64,000 nt of DNA from Zerene cesonia (GCF_012273895.1 NC_052130.1:5642001-5706000), one strand, 5' to 3'. Positions 31,260 to 42,611 are shown, numbered from the stretch's first letter. Translations and numbers: made by a program. The notes: generated by a model from the letters alone, not told the origin.

Positions 31260-32050
31260 TTTTAACCATTTAAGTATATCTCTTTTTATTACGAGTCAAC
31301 TTTTTAGCTTCTTAATTTTGTTAATAATACATCAATAAAAATTACATATTATATTCGAATAAAAGCGACATAAACTGATATTCGTAGTAATGAGATAAGA
31401 AAATGAGAATATAACATTTTCGCATACTCGAAGATTTTCCTTAAGAAGGCATTACGCAAATCTGATGAGCTTGTGATACCTATAATATATCTTAAAAGTT
31501 AAGATAACAAGTGTATCTTGTTGATGAATATTCTACAAAATAATAGCTATTTTTTGATGGAGTCTTAGAGCGAAATAATTCTATTATTTCAATACAATAT
31601 CTTACAATTTTCTCATGCTTTATTATTTTGAGATAGTTCTCATATTACAAAGTATCTTTATCGCAGTAAATATAAAAAAGAAGGTCTTCTGATACAGCTA
31701 TTAACTCCAGTCGTTGTCTTAATCTATATAAATTAAAATTACATAAACAAAGTTTGCAGTAATTGCCCATAAATATCAACTAATTATTTAATGCGTTATA
31801 ATATGACAAACTATAACAATAAAGTGTAACTTGATTGGCATATGATTTTTATATCTAGAAAAATATGACAGAAACAGAGCTTCGGTTAATATTTTGTAGT
31901 TGTACGTGTGATCAATAAAAAATAAAAATGTAGAACTGTTTATTTGTTGTTGATATTTCAATGTTCTATGGAATTTTTATATTATAGTTAAAACCCGTTC
32001 AAAAAGGGTTTTCTAGAAGAATCTAGTTGTAACTAAATGCTTTGTTCCAA
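31260..32050. other. AT-rich stretch with two small adjacent hairpins
   Basis: ATCTTAA-AAG-TTAAGAT (31489-31505) is followed directly by AACAAG-TGTAT-CTTGTT (31506-31522). Nothing else recognised. Confidence 0.4.
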
Positions 32051-32054
32051 CTAT

Positions 32055-32250
32055 TTCTGACTAGGATAATTGCGTTCTAACGAAAAATAAGTTTGACTGT
32101 AACATTCTTATACACTGGGTGGAGACGACAATGTCACAATAAATGAAAACACCAACAATATTAGATAATAATAGTATTTAGAAACTATAAGCTAAAAAAT
32201 GTAACGATATCAAAATAAAAAAATGTAATTTTCATACAAATTAATTAGTA
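32055..32250 (+). repeat. Repeat Z copy 2 joined to the 25-nt repeat
   Basis: GACTAGGATAATTGCGTTC and TAACGAAAAATAAG match repeat Z. Then TATTTAGAAAC and the 25-nt word at 32222-32246 match 1999-2060. The two may belong to one larger element. Confidence 0.45.
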
Positions 32251-32607
32251 CAGAAATTAAAACAAGATGGATCACCATTTATAATTGGTAATTTCATGGA
32301 GCGATAAGTTGATAACTTTTGTATGCGTATGGAAGATTTAGGATCTATCTATCAACAGAATGTTTTGTATCATATGAATGTTACAAATAATCAGACTAAA
32401 CCATTACATACATTGAACATTTAAAAAGTAGTAGCATTAATTGTGAATCGTAATCGTAATTCTATATTATAAATAAAATACAATCATTATAATACCATGT
32501 ATTATGAGAAATTAATAAATACTTCTTTGCAATTTTAATTTGAAGTATATGACACTTATAATTTTTATAAACAACAGTACTATAATGCAATTATATATAT
32601 AACAAGT

Positions 32608-32911
32608 ACTTATCACTTTGAATAAGCACGTGTTATATATAACTAGCTGTGACCCGCGGTTGAAACCGCGTAAGTCCGTATCCCGTAGGAAGATCGGTAT
32701 AAAAAGTGCCTATGTGTTATTTCAGTTGTCCAGCTATCTACGAAGCAAAATAGTATTATTATTCACCAATAGATGTCAGGAAAAAAAAACACGAATAAAA
32801 CACGAATATGACATTTTCTAAAAAAAAATCCTAGCTAGATCGATTTATCGCCCCCGAAACCCCCTATATACTAAATTTCATGAAAATCGTTGGAGCCGAT
32901 TCCGAGATTCC

Positions 32912-32950
<39 letters not shown>

Positions 32951-33181
32951 AGAATTGCTCGTTTAAAGGTATAAGATAAGTTAAGGTTGCAGGCCTACGT
33001 TATAAACTGTCTTTGTAGGTCATATTGTTACATATTTTATCACGCTTGTATAATCGTGCTCCTGCTATTCCCTTATTGGCATTCGAAGCAGCTCAATATT
33101 TCTCACATTCATAATGTATTTTTTGAGCAGTGGTGGCTCAGTGGAGAGGACCTCGGACTTAACGTCGAAGTCGAAGGTTTC
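32608..33181 (+). repeat. Duplicated block, copy A (occupied site)
   Basis: 32608-32642 equals 33192-33226 exactly, and 32977-33181 matches 33227-33431 with nine substitutions in 205 bases and no gaps. Between the two parts sits the 334-bp Helitron at 32643-32976. Copy A ends at the 10-N join. Confidence 0.9.
32643..32976 (-). mobile_element. Chimeric Helitron with exact empty site nearby
   Basis: On the + strand it begins CTAG (32643-32646) after A and ends GA (32975-32976) before T, so on the minus strand it is 5' TC...CTAG 3' in an AT target. Copy B at 33192 shows the same flanks joined as A|T with nothing added or lost. The 3' end has the hairpin CGCGGT-TGAA-ACCGCG (32655-32670) and the H1 words. 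The 5' half is a different family: TCTTATACCTTTAAACGAGC, a (TA)n run at about 32914-32948, and its own CTAGCTAG end at 32831-32838. It is therefore a two-family chimera. Confidence 0.9.
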
Positions 33182-33191
33182 NNNNNNNNNN
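33182..33191. other. Assembly gap, 10 N
   Basis: Ten Ns between the two copies of a duplicated block. The sequence on both sides ends inside the duplication. Confidence 1.
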
Positions 33192-33431
33192 ACTTATCAC
33201 TTTGAATAAGCACGTGTTATATATAATAAGTTAGGGTTGCAGGCCTACGTTATAAACTGTCTTTGTAGGTCATATTGTTACATATTTTATCAAGCTTGTA
33301 TAATCGTGCTCCTTCTATTCCCTTATTGGGATTCGCAGCAGCTCAATATTTCTCACATTCATGATGTATTTTTTGAGCTGTGGTGGCTCAGTGGAGAGGA
33401 CCTCGGACTTGACGTCGAAATCGAAGGTTTC
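33192..33431 (+). repeat. Duplicated block, copy B (empty site)
   Basis: Contains the unoccupied A|T at 33226|33227. Differs from copy A by nine substitutions over the 205 aligned bases right of the site. Confidence 0.9.
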
Positions 33432-33643
33432 GATAGCAGGGGAGCGTGCAAAAAATATATTTTTTCTATTTCAGCCCTGCTCAAAACGGTAGAGAAAGAC
33501 ATCGTGAGGAAACCGGCATGTGACATCTGTCAACCCGTACTTGGCCAGAGTGGTGGATTATGACCCCGAACTAAATAAAAAAAAGAAATTAAAGAACCCT
33601 CAGCAGTGGGAACACGTATAGGCTGAAGATGATGATGATAATG
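33376..33643 (+). mobile_element. SINE-A, box B degenerate
   Basis: GTGGTGGCTCAGTGGAGAGG holds box A, and GAAGGTTTCGATAGC stands in for box B. The body GAGGAAACCGGCATGTGAC and GTACTTGGCCAGAGTGG is interrupted by an A-rich block near 33567-33592, and the end is GATGATGATGATAATG. The head also survives on the other side of the gap (33127-33181). Confidence 0.75.
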
Positions 33644-33774
33644 AGTGCATTTTAAATATATTTTTTGAAATTAAACAAATAAACTGCTTTGAAAGTATGT
33701 TATATAAGTATATAAGATATTTCGATAGATAAATGTGAATTTTTAGCTTATCGTCGTTCAAATGAAAATTATGT

Positions 33775-33861
<87 letters not shown>
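33775..33861. repeat. (AT)n microsatellite, about 85 nt
   Basis: Uninterrupted AT dinucleotides. Length is likely polymorphic and uncertain in assembly. Confidence 0.95.
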
Positions 33862-33863
<2 letters not shown>

Positions 33864-34091
33864 GTTGTACATATTTAATGATGTTAGCATAGATACAATT
33901 CTGATTACTGGATATAGAATGCTGGAAGGAATAAGTAAGAAATGACTACAGTAAATAGACAGTTACATTTCTTATTGAATTTTGCTTTAAACTCGCAAAA
34001 CTATTTCTCGATTCTCGAATATTCTGTAATTTAAGCAAATGTTGGTTTAGTGGAAGTTATGATTAAATCAAACGATAGGTTCAGATGGTGT

Positions 34092-34215
34092 ATCCTTACT
34101 AACATTATAAATGGGAAAGCAGCTCATTCCGTCTCTTTTTGACGCCCAAGCCGCTGAATCATTTTGGATGACATTTGGCACAGATATTTTTTGAGTAACA
34201 ATGCAGTAAAGTATA
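34092..34215 (+). repeat. Helitron-like 5' fragment
   Basis: TCCTTACTAACATTATAAATG then AAGCCGCTGAATCATTTTGG and TGACATTTGGCACAGATATT. Related to, but not within, H1. Confidence 0.45.
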
Positions 34216-34868
34216 GGTAAGTGTATTTTTATGGGATTGAGGTATTCTGAATTATAGCAGGATGTAAAGAAAGAGTCAGAAGACAGACAGAAAGAGACAG
34301 AATATAAAGCTTCTTGTGACAGTTCAAGCAGTTAAGGCTTTAGAAGTTATAAGTTCTAACTTACTGATTGTTAAGAAATGAAAGTTTTTTGGAAGCTTGT
34401 TGACGTTTTCAAAGTGTGATAGCACAAAGTTTGGAGTTCGCTTTGGGATATGTTTTCATCGCATTTTTAGGAATTTTTTTGAGTATTTTTATCAATTTCG
34501 GTGGTACAAGCTTTTTTGATGTTGTAAAGTACCTTCAATACATACTTATTACTGCATTTAAGGTATATACTAACACAGTTTAAAAAAAAATAATTGTTAC
34601 TTAAAAAATGAGTCTGTATTGCGTGAATAAATAAATAAAATAAGCAATATTTATTTTTCAGTACATAATATAGCCCTTGAATTTATCATTGTGTTGTTTA
34701 TAAAAAATTATTATCGTACAAAATCACAAAAATTATGATTTGATAAACGATCCGTTGAAACTGGTTTTTTAATCGGTTTTTTTAATAAATTATTTTACAT
34801 AGAATATGTAATAGACAATTCAAGAGCGATGGATAAATTTCCGTTTGAATATGAATTAAATTATTTAT
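34216..34868. other. AT-rich stretch, nothing recognised
   Basis: No repeat or gene signal seen. Confidence 0.45.
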
Positions 34869-34917
34869 GAGATATTATATCTCATTCGTATTATATTATA
34901 TCTCATTCATATTATAT
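34869..34917. repeat. Two-unit tandem repeat of about 22 bp
   Basis: ATTATATCTCATTC(G/A)TATTATA occurs twice in tandem. The first unit overlaps a small palindrome, ATGAGATA-TTA-TATCTCAT. Confidence 0.7.
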
Positions 34918-35196
34918 CACATAGTTTTGTTACTATTTATATTCTGGTTGAAATTATCAATATTAAAATAGATGTTGACCTAATTATTTTTCAATAGCTA
35001 ATGGATGGAAATGATTTATTGCAAAACTAAATACCAAAAATTTCGAACCATTCGATCTAATTGAATGATCTAAATATATGCATATTAAGATTAATATGAG
35101 AAGTTTCATAAATATAAGCAAGCTACGAGTGTGCCGCCTCGGCTTTGTCTGCGTGGTAAAGGAAATTCTCATTAGAAGGAGGTTTCACCGGTAAAA

Positions 35197-35363
35197 TCTT
35201 AATATACGTGTCACATGGTTTGTCCGCGATGGACTCCTAAACTACTCACCCGATTTCAATGAATTTTGCACACCATGTGCAGTTTGATCCAACTTAAAAG
35301 ATAGTTTATATAATTTAAATTACGATAAATGACTACCCGGGCGGAGCCGGGGCGTGCAGCTAA
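35197..35363 (+). mobile_element. H6 Helitron, complete
   Basis: TC at 35197 after A; CTAA (35360-35363) before T. It contains CCTAAACTACTCACCCGATT and ATGTGCAGTTTGATCCAAC and ends GGGCGGAGCCGGGGCGTGC before the terminus. Upstream at 35120-35165 (GTGCCGCCTCGGCTTTGTC) is an oppositely oriented terminus fragment. Confidence 0.7.
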
Positions 35364-35763
35364 TGTTCCTATAAATCTTAAGTCTCCTATGAATCAGATA
35401 ATAAATTCGCTACATTGTGACAAGAGAGACAGACAAATAAACGAACAAGCACTCGCACGTTTATATCAGTAGGGATTTCAATATTATCCAGTTAATATTG
35501 TTCAAAAAAATACGATTCTTTGAAGTACGCTTACAGACCCACGCGTTTTCTTTTGCCTTGAAAAAGAATATTTTTTCCCATTTTTGCAACATTTTTCATT
35601 AATACCCCGGTCTTTTGTTCGTGACACGATGTTATACATAGCCTTTTTAGATAAATGGACTGTCCAACAAAAAATATATTCTGATTCTTGGTTCTTACTA
35701 ATTATTTTCAATTCAATTTTAGTTCTTTGGGTACAGCTTGTCCAAGAAAATAATCATACTCAA

Positions 35764-35900
35764 CGGGTAAAACGGGACCCATATGACCTTGCCTTCCATC
35801 TATCTGTCTGTCTGTCTGTCTGTCTGTCTATATCCGTCCGTCTGTCACCAGGCTGTATGAACCGTGATTGATAGTTGAAATTTTTGGAGATAATGTATTT
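35764..35900 (+). mobile_element. (GTCY)n-bearing MITE-like element
   Basis: GGGTAAAACGGGACCC, a (TCTG)n tract at about 35804-35830, CCGTCCGTCTGTCACC, then TGTATGAACCGTGATTGATAG. This layout fits the lepidopteran MITE class described with hitchhiking (GTCY)n microsatellites. The reading frames through it merely translate the microsatellite. Confidence 0.6.
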
Positions 35901-36308
35901 ATATAAGCTAGGTACTATTGTGGTTAAAATAGGGGACACTTTTGGCCTTATGCGTTGTTGCCTGGCCATATGTCGACCATATCGGCATATCAGATGCTGA
36001 GTGGCCTCCCCCTTTAGGTCCACACAAAAATGCATGTTTTTGTTTTAATTTCGTTTTTTTTTATACCATAAGAAAGTTACCCAAATAGCGTGAGCACGAA
36101 TTGGATGGGTGACCACTTTTCCATTTTTAGCAGTTTCTCTATAGCTTATTTATAAAAAATATACAGCATCTCAAATCCAACTGGCGCTTAACCGATTTTT
36201 CATATTAGTATAGAACAATTTTATGCTGTATGTATTTTTTTTTCATCATTATTAGATACTTATTATTTGTTTTTCTTTTGCTATTGCACTATCCCAGAAC
36301 TTCGTACA

Positions 36309-36536
36309 TTTCCTTTCCTAGCAGGTTGCCTGGCAGAGATTGCTGTTAAGCCTCTTGTACAAACTACTTCTTTTTTTTTGTTTATTGTATTCTTTTACCG
36401 TGGTTGCCTGGAAGAGATCATCTCTAAGTGATAAGGCCGCCAAACAAATTGTACGCTTTGTTATAATCATTATTATTATTATTTTTAAGTTTCCTTCTAT
36501 GTACAATCTTGTTGAAGAGTTAAATAAATAAAAAAA
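36309..36536 (+). repeat. Two LINE 3' UTR ends in tandem
   Basis: CAGGTTGCCTGGCAGAGATTG (from about 36320) and then a better copy, GTGGTTGCCTGGAAGAGATC, with the stem ATCAT...GTGAT and AAGGCCGCC (36400-36443). It ends TTAAATAAATAAAAAAAT near 36536. Same 3' UTR family as 2711-3000. Confidence 0.6.
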
Positions 36537-37031
36537 TAATATCCTTGTTGCTTCTTTCTAAGTTTGTGCAATAAAACATTATAAATAAATAACTAAATTT
36601 TTTAACAAATCAAAAATTTTTGATCTGTGTCATGACGTTTATTTCAAGTACTGTAATTAATCGTAATTTAAATCCGTCAATAAGTTAATATGTAATACAA
36701 GTTTCTCAAAAAACCTTTAGTTATATTTAACTTGAGCACGTATTGGCAGTTATTTGTTTCGCTCTGGGAAAGACTAGTAATTAACTATTGTGCTTCTGTT
36801 ATTGAATGCTGTCGCAACTGCCAGTAGCGGATACCCGAATGTGATTTTTATTCAAATGCATTAAGGTTGATTTTGCTATAAATAAGTCGTACGTAGAACA
36901 GTTATCAATTTTCTTAAGTGCATTTATTTTGAGTCAGCTTAAAATAAAATTGAACAGAATTAAGATATGCAATGATTAGATTGTGTATGCGTCTGTATGT
37001 ATTGAAATCTACATAATATACTTTAATATAC
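36537..37031. other. AT-rich stretch, nothing recognised
   Basis: No repeat or gene signal seen. Confidence 0.45.
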
Positions 37032-37180
37032 GGCTAAAGAGTTTGTTTGTTTGAACGCGCAAAATCTCAGGAACTATATGACCGATTTCAACAATTATTT
37101 CACCTCTGGATATGTACCTGATTTTTTAGTATAAGCTATATTTTATGTACCATGAACGTAACCGCAGCTGACTGCTAGTG
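37032..37180 (+). mobile_element. Helitron, family H2, worn
   Basis: AAGAGTTTGTTTGTTTGAAC, AAAATCTCAGGAACTATATG, CGATTTCAACAATTATTTCA and GCTGACTGCTAG before T. Confidence 0.5.
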
Positions 37181-37310
37181 AATATTCTGAACACTCATCT
37201 ATTGATACCCCATTAATTGTAGTTAATTAAACGAAAAAATTACCTCAACATATATAATTTTTAAATAAAAAATGGTTGCCTGTAAAGTCGGTTTTACGGG
37301 CGAAGATTTT

Positions 37311-37607
37311 ACGTGACAACGTCTTTTTCTCGGTAGAATATTTATTGATATGAATATTATTAAATTGCACAATAGGAACAAGGAATTGAATGAAAATAAG
37401 AATTGCACAAATTTTAACTAAAGAAAATATATTGACATTGACATTGAGACAGAGACACAAGCACGCGCCGATTCAATGCGCCTAATTCTCTAGTGTTGTG
37501 CGCGCGGCGGACCGATCATAGTTCGGTGACTCATCGTAACGTTACCGGGCGTTACACTTTTTCATGAGTGACTCCGAGCCGCAACCTAATTTAAGACGTT
37601 GTCACGT
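37311..37607. mobile_element. Terminal-inverted-repeat element with CpG-rich core
   Basis: ACGTGACAACGTCTT (37311-37325) and its exact complement (37593-37607) are 15-bp inverted repeats 267 bp apart. The core is GC-rich, with many CpGs (about 37466-37585), TAACGTTA at 37538-37545 and an AP-1-type TGACTCA at 37527-37533. There is no transposase. No clear target duplication touches the repeats, so the true ends may lie further out: the left flank ATGGTTGCCTGTAAAGTCGG may belong to the element. Confidence 0.65.
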
Positions 37608-37941
37608 CAATAATATGTTTTAAAATAAAGGTATTTTAAACGTTATACAACGAACAAGCTATATTCCTTGCCTAGAAAAAAATACTCACACATGTTTTAA
37701 ACAAACAGAAATTCCGCTTATTCATCAATATATAGAGAAACCTATGCAGTATGCAGCCCTGTTTATATTAACTTAATGTTGCATTTTGCAATAAATACCG
37801 TTTCTCGGTTTTATATAGTGTGTTCTCGTATCAGAATACCAATGTGAAATAAGTATCTTTATTGAACAAAACTTATGGTAATCAAGCGCTATTGAAATCA
37901 TATCTATTATGGTTAATTTATTTAATAATATGCTAGTATAG

Positions 37942-38185
37942 GCCTGATGGTAAGCGCTACCATCGCCCATAAAGTTTGCCGACTTTAAATTGGGAAGGGA
38001 TTAAAAAAGGAATAAATGAAAGGACTGGGAAGGGTAAGGAAAAGGACATGGGCCTCCGGCTCCCCCACTCACCGAACGAGACACAGCAAGATGCTATTTC
38101 ACGCCGGTCTTCTGTGTGGGTGTGGTACTTCCCCGGTGCGAGCTGACCCAATTCGTGTCGAAGCATGCTCGACTACCAACTACAG
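37942..38185 (-). mobile_element. Retroposon-B, 3'-truncated
   Basis: GATGGTAAGCGCTACC, CCTCCGGCTCCCCC and GTGCGAGCTGACCCAATTCG in order. A-tail missing at the left edge. The open frames here are repeat translations. Confidence 0.65.
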
Positions 38186-38389
38186 TCTAATTAATGAATA
38201 GTTCCAATTATATATCCAAATATACTTATCCGATTACACTAAGAAAAGGATCGATTCTTCGCTATTTGGGATATAATTAGGTTTAATTCAAAATATTTTA
38301 AACAAGTTAAGAAGTAAAGAAATAACTTTTGTATTAAAATTTGAAGGAAGGGAGAGGCGAAATAAAAAAAAAACGTAATAAAGTTTAAT

Positions 38390-38524
38390 TTTTAGTTTTA
38401 TAGCATTGTAATGCTTTATAAATGAGAAATTTTGAAATAATAAAAAAAAATGATCACGAGGCGGGATTCGAACCCGCGTTTTTTGCCAAACCGTAGCAAC
38501 GCCTAGCCTCTGGGCCACCCGTGA
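38390..38524 (-). mobile_element. SINE-D with complete tRNA-like head
   Basis: On the minus strand 38524 to 38454 folds as a tRNA. Acceptor TCACGGG pairs with CTCGTGA. Box A is TGGCCCAGAGG (38507-38517). The anticodon arm is TTGCT-ACGGTTT-GGCAA. The T-arm GCGGG-TTCGAAT-CCCGC contains box B GGTTCGAATCC (38464-38474). Position 33 is C, not the near-universal T, and the loop would give anticodon GGT, so I do not call a functional tRNA. The body (TTTATAAAGCATTACAATGC) and further copies at 61024-61170, 46569-46628 and 59757-59810 show a repeat family. Confidence 0.75.
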
Positions 38525-38536
38525 TCCCTGCACAGG

Positions 38537-38660
38537 GAATCCCGCCTCGTGATCAATTTTTTTCTATTCTTTTATAAAATATCTTTAGTGTTTATTTATA
38601 TAATTTATTTGTGTATGACTTGGTGCACAATAAAGTATTTTTTGATATGATTTGATTTTA
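38537..38660 (+). repeat. Inverted SINE-D end followed by LINE-like tail
   Basis: 38537-38555 is the exact reverse complement of 38451-38469, and continues into an ATTTTTTTC tract as SINE-D does. The following GGTGCACAATAAAGTATT with TTTGATATGATTTGATTTT is a LINE-type 3' end with an AATAAA signal (about 38629-38634). Confidence 0.55.
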
Positions 38661-38730
38661 ATATCTGGGTCTGACAGGGCACAGAATTCTGATCACCTAT
38701 TCGTCCATAAAGAAAATCGGTCAGTGCTAA
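38661..38730 (+). repeat. SINE-C body fragment
   Basis: GGGTCTGACAGGGCACAG, TCTGATCACCTATTCGTCC and AGAAAATCGGTCAGTG match 22529-22735. No tRNA head. Confidence 0.55.
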
Positions 38731-39142
38731 TTCATAACCTAAACTATATAAATAGCTATTTCGACTATCGCACGAACATTTAGTTTAATTACGCCAGGTT
38801 TATTTAATAATTTACTAACCGTAAACAAACAAATACCTCTTACTTAAAACCAATTTAACCTACAAAACTAAGGATTCATTATAAACTTGTAACAGATAGA
38901 AAACAGTTAATATAAGACCTCGGTAACTACATTTAAAACCGTCCTAACCCAGCCACTGTAAAACCGCAGCTACCAAGCATTTACGAATAAAGCGAGTCGT
39001 TTGGATTACCCTTGCGAAAACTTTTTTAGATTTACATCAGCGATTGTTTCTTATGTTTTACGAGTGTGTTTATATTTTTGTTGTTTATTAATTCGACGTT
39101 TGCCTTGACAACACTAGAAATCAAATCTGTAACATATAATAC

Positions 39143-39334
39143 TACATAGTATAAAACAAAGTCGCTATCTCTGTTCCCATATCCCTATGTATGCTTAAAT
39201 CTTTAAGACTATGGAACTAATTTTGATGATTTTCTTAAATAAATAGAGTGATCAAGAGGTAGGTTTTATATGCATAATAACATATATTAAATTATTTCGA
39301 ATTTAACGCATGCGAAGCCGGGGGCAAAAGCTAG
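39143..39334 (+). mobile_element. Non-autonomous Helitron, family H3
   Basis: ACTACATAGTATAAAACAAAG, TATGCTTAAATCTTTAAGAC, GAAGCCGGGGGCAAAAGCTAG before T. The initial TC is lost. Confidence 0.65.
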
Positions 39335-39344
39335 TTATGTATAA

Positions 39345-39427
39345 AAGGCAAAGGTGAGCAATTGATTGATCTATCAACGCACAGCCCAATTTCGGACCGA
39401 TTGGGCTTAAATTTAGTAAGCACATAT
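39345..39427 (-). repeat. H10 element, right-hand part before gap
   Basis: AATTGATTGATCTATCAACGC and ACAGCCCAATTTCGGACCG are the reverse of the H10 end. The element continues into the gap. Confidence 0.5.
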
Positions 39428-40427
39428 NNNNNNNNNNNNNNNNNNNNNNNNNNNNNNNNNNNNNNNNNNNNNNNNNNNNNNNNNNNNNNNNNNNNNNNNN
39501 NNNNNNNNNNNNNNNNNNNNNNNNNNNNNNNNNNNNNNNNNNNNNNNNNNNNNNNNNNNNNNNNNNNNNNNNNNNNNNNNNNNNNNNNNNNNNNNNNNNN
39601 NNNNNNNNNNNNNNNNNNNNNNNNNNNNNNNNNNNNNNNNNNNNNNNNNNNNNNNNNNNNNNNNNNNNNNNNNNNNNNNNNNNNNNNNNNNNNNNNNNNN
39701 NNNNNNNNNNNNNNNNNNNNNNNNNNNNNNNNNNNNNNNNNNNNNNNNNNNNNNNNNNNNNNNNNNNNNNNNNNNNNNNNNNNNNNNNNNNNNNNNNNNN
39801 NNNNNNNNNNNNNNNNNNNNNNNNNNNNNNNNNNNNNNNNNNNNNNNNNNNNNNNNNNNNNNNNNNNNNNNNNNNNNNNNNNNNNNNNNNNNNNNNNNNN
39901 NNNNNNNNNNNNNNNNNNNNNNNNNNNNNNNNNNNNNNNNNNNNNNNNNNNNNNNNNNNNNNNNNNNNNNNNNNNNNNNNNNNNNNNNNNNNNNNNNNNN
40001 NNNNNNNNNNNNNNNNNNNNNNNNNNNNNNNNNNNNNNNNNNNNNNNNNNNNNNNNNNNNNNNNNNNNNNNNNNNNNNNNNNNNNNNNNNNNNNNNNNNN
40101 NNNNNNNNNNNNNNNNNNNNNNNNNNNNNNNNNNNNNNNNNNNNNNNNNNNNNNNNNNNNNNNNNNNNNNNNNNNNNNNNNNNNNNNNNNNNNNNNNNNN
40201 NNNNNNNNNNNNNNNNNNNNNNNNNNNNNNNNNNNNNNNNNNNNNNNNNNNNNNNNNNNNNNNNNNNNNNNNNNNNNNNNNNNNNNNNNNNNNNNNNNNN
40301 NNNNNNNNNNNNNNNNNNNNNNNNNNNNNNNNNNNNNNNNNNNNNNNNNNNNNNNNNNNNNNNNNNNNNNNNNNNNNNNNNNNNNNNNNNNNNNNNNNNN
40401 NNNNNNNNNNNNNNNNNNNNNNNNNNN
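39428..40427. other. Assembly gap, 1000 N
   Basis: Exactly 1000 Ns, so the true length is unknown. Both flanks belong to a minus-strand H10 element. Confidence 1.
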
Positions 40428-40790
40428 AATTTTAGGAAAAAAAGTCATAGAAACATTTTTGTGTAAAATTTTACGCTCTACAAATTTTATTCAAAACTTT
40501 TTTTTTCTAACACTTACGGTTTCGCCAAAATTTCAAAAAAACGACTTTATTTATTTTTTTCACCCCTTCTCGGGGGTGAATTTAAAAAAAACTTGCACAG
40601 TTCGTTTTTAGATTCCTCAAAGTAAATTATATCAAAAATTCAAGTTTTAGTCTCAAATTCGCATTTACCCTACCCATTTTCTTGGACTAATATATGCCAC
40701 TATGATGTAGGTATCCGCTAAAGGATTGGCATAAATCCCCCCCATGGGGATAGAATAGGTGATAAAAATTTGTACCAAGAAGTTTTGTTT
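40428..40790 (-). repeat. H10 element, continuing after gap
   Basis: Reversed, it holds TTTAGCGGATACCTACATC (about 40709-40727) and ATAGTGGCATATATTAGTCC, matching other H10 copies. Between these and the gap lies a longer stretch (CACCCCTTCTCGGGGGTGAA hairpin at 40561-40580) not seen in the short copies. This may be a longer version of H10. Confidence 0.45.
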
Positions 40791-41179
40791 TACAGATTCA
40801 ATGATATTTATATGCATTTGGCTTAAAATTTCATGTCAAATGTATCCCGCTATAAATAAATGACGTTTGAAACGACGCCCGACAGAAATAAAATGATGAC
40901 TTCAAACAAATGTAGCTATATTAAGAATGTCAACTCTCTGAGATTTGTACAGGTTTATTTTAAATGCGGGGATTTTTATCGAGTTTTAAATAGGTTATGA
41001 CAATATTTTCGTTGGATTTCAAACGTCGAAATAGTTACGATTTTCCTTTCGTATTTGAAATAATCAAATGAGATGTGGATAGTTGAAGGTATATTTTCAT
41101 AAATTTATTATTAACCGACGTTACCTAAAACGAAAACCTTAATTTTACGGCTTATGTTTTTTTAAGCTTTGCTAACCTT

Positions 41180-41310
41180 CATACATTTACCCTTGTCTGT
41201 CTGTTCGTCCGTCTGTCACAAGACAGCCTTATATGAACCGTGACGGTTAGACAATTGTAATTTTGACAATTCTAACTATTTCTGTGACCGATTTGTATTC
41301 AATGATTATA
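41180..41310 (+). repeat. (GTCY)n-bearing MITE-like element
   Basis: CTTGTCTGTCTGTTCGTCCG, TCTGTCACAAGACAGCC and ATATGAACCGTGACGG match 35764-35900. Confidence 0.5.
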
Positions 41311-42563
<1,253 letters not shown>

Positions 42564-42611
42564 CCGAAGCTAACTAATAATAAAATATTAATACTAATTA
42601 TAACCTAAAAA

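Noticed and set aside
32987..33563. Two similar frames (32987-33205 and 33237-33563) that look like a duplicated small gene
   Set aside because: They are the same duplicated block on both sides of the 10-N join, running into a SINE-A head.
35584..36035. Cysteine/serine or TDRQTDRQ-rich peptides around 35800
   Set aside because: They are translations of the (TCTG)n microsatellite in opposite frames.
38454..38524. Functional tRNA gene on the minus strand
   Set aside because: It folds well but has C at position 33, an unusual GGT anticodon and related copies with a shared non-tRNA body, so it is a SINE head.
39303..40448. Long open frames of 350-430 codons at 39303-40448, 44057-45248 and 55522-56835
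   Set aside because: They consist almost entirely of N gap translated as unknown residues. Only the short RT fragment at 56661-56805 has real content.
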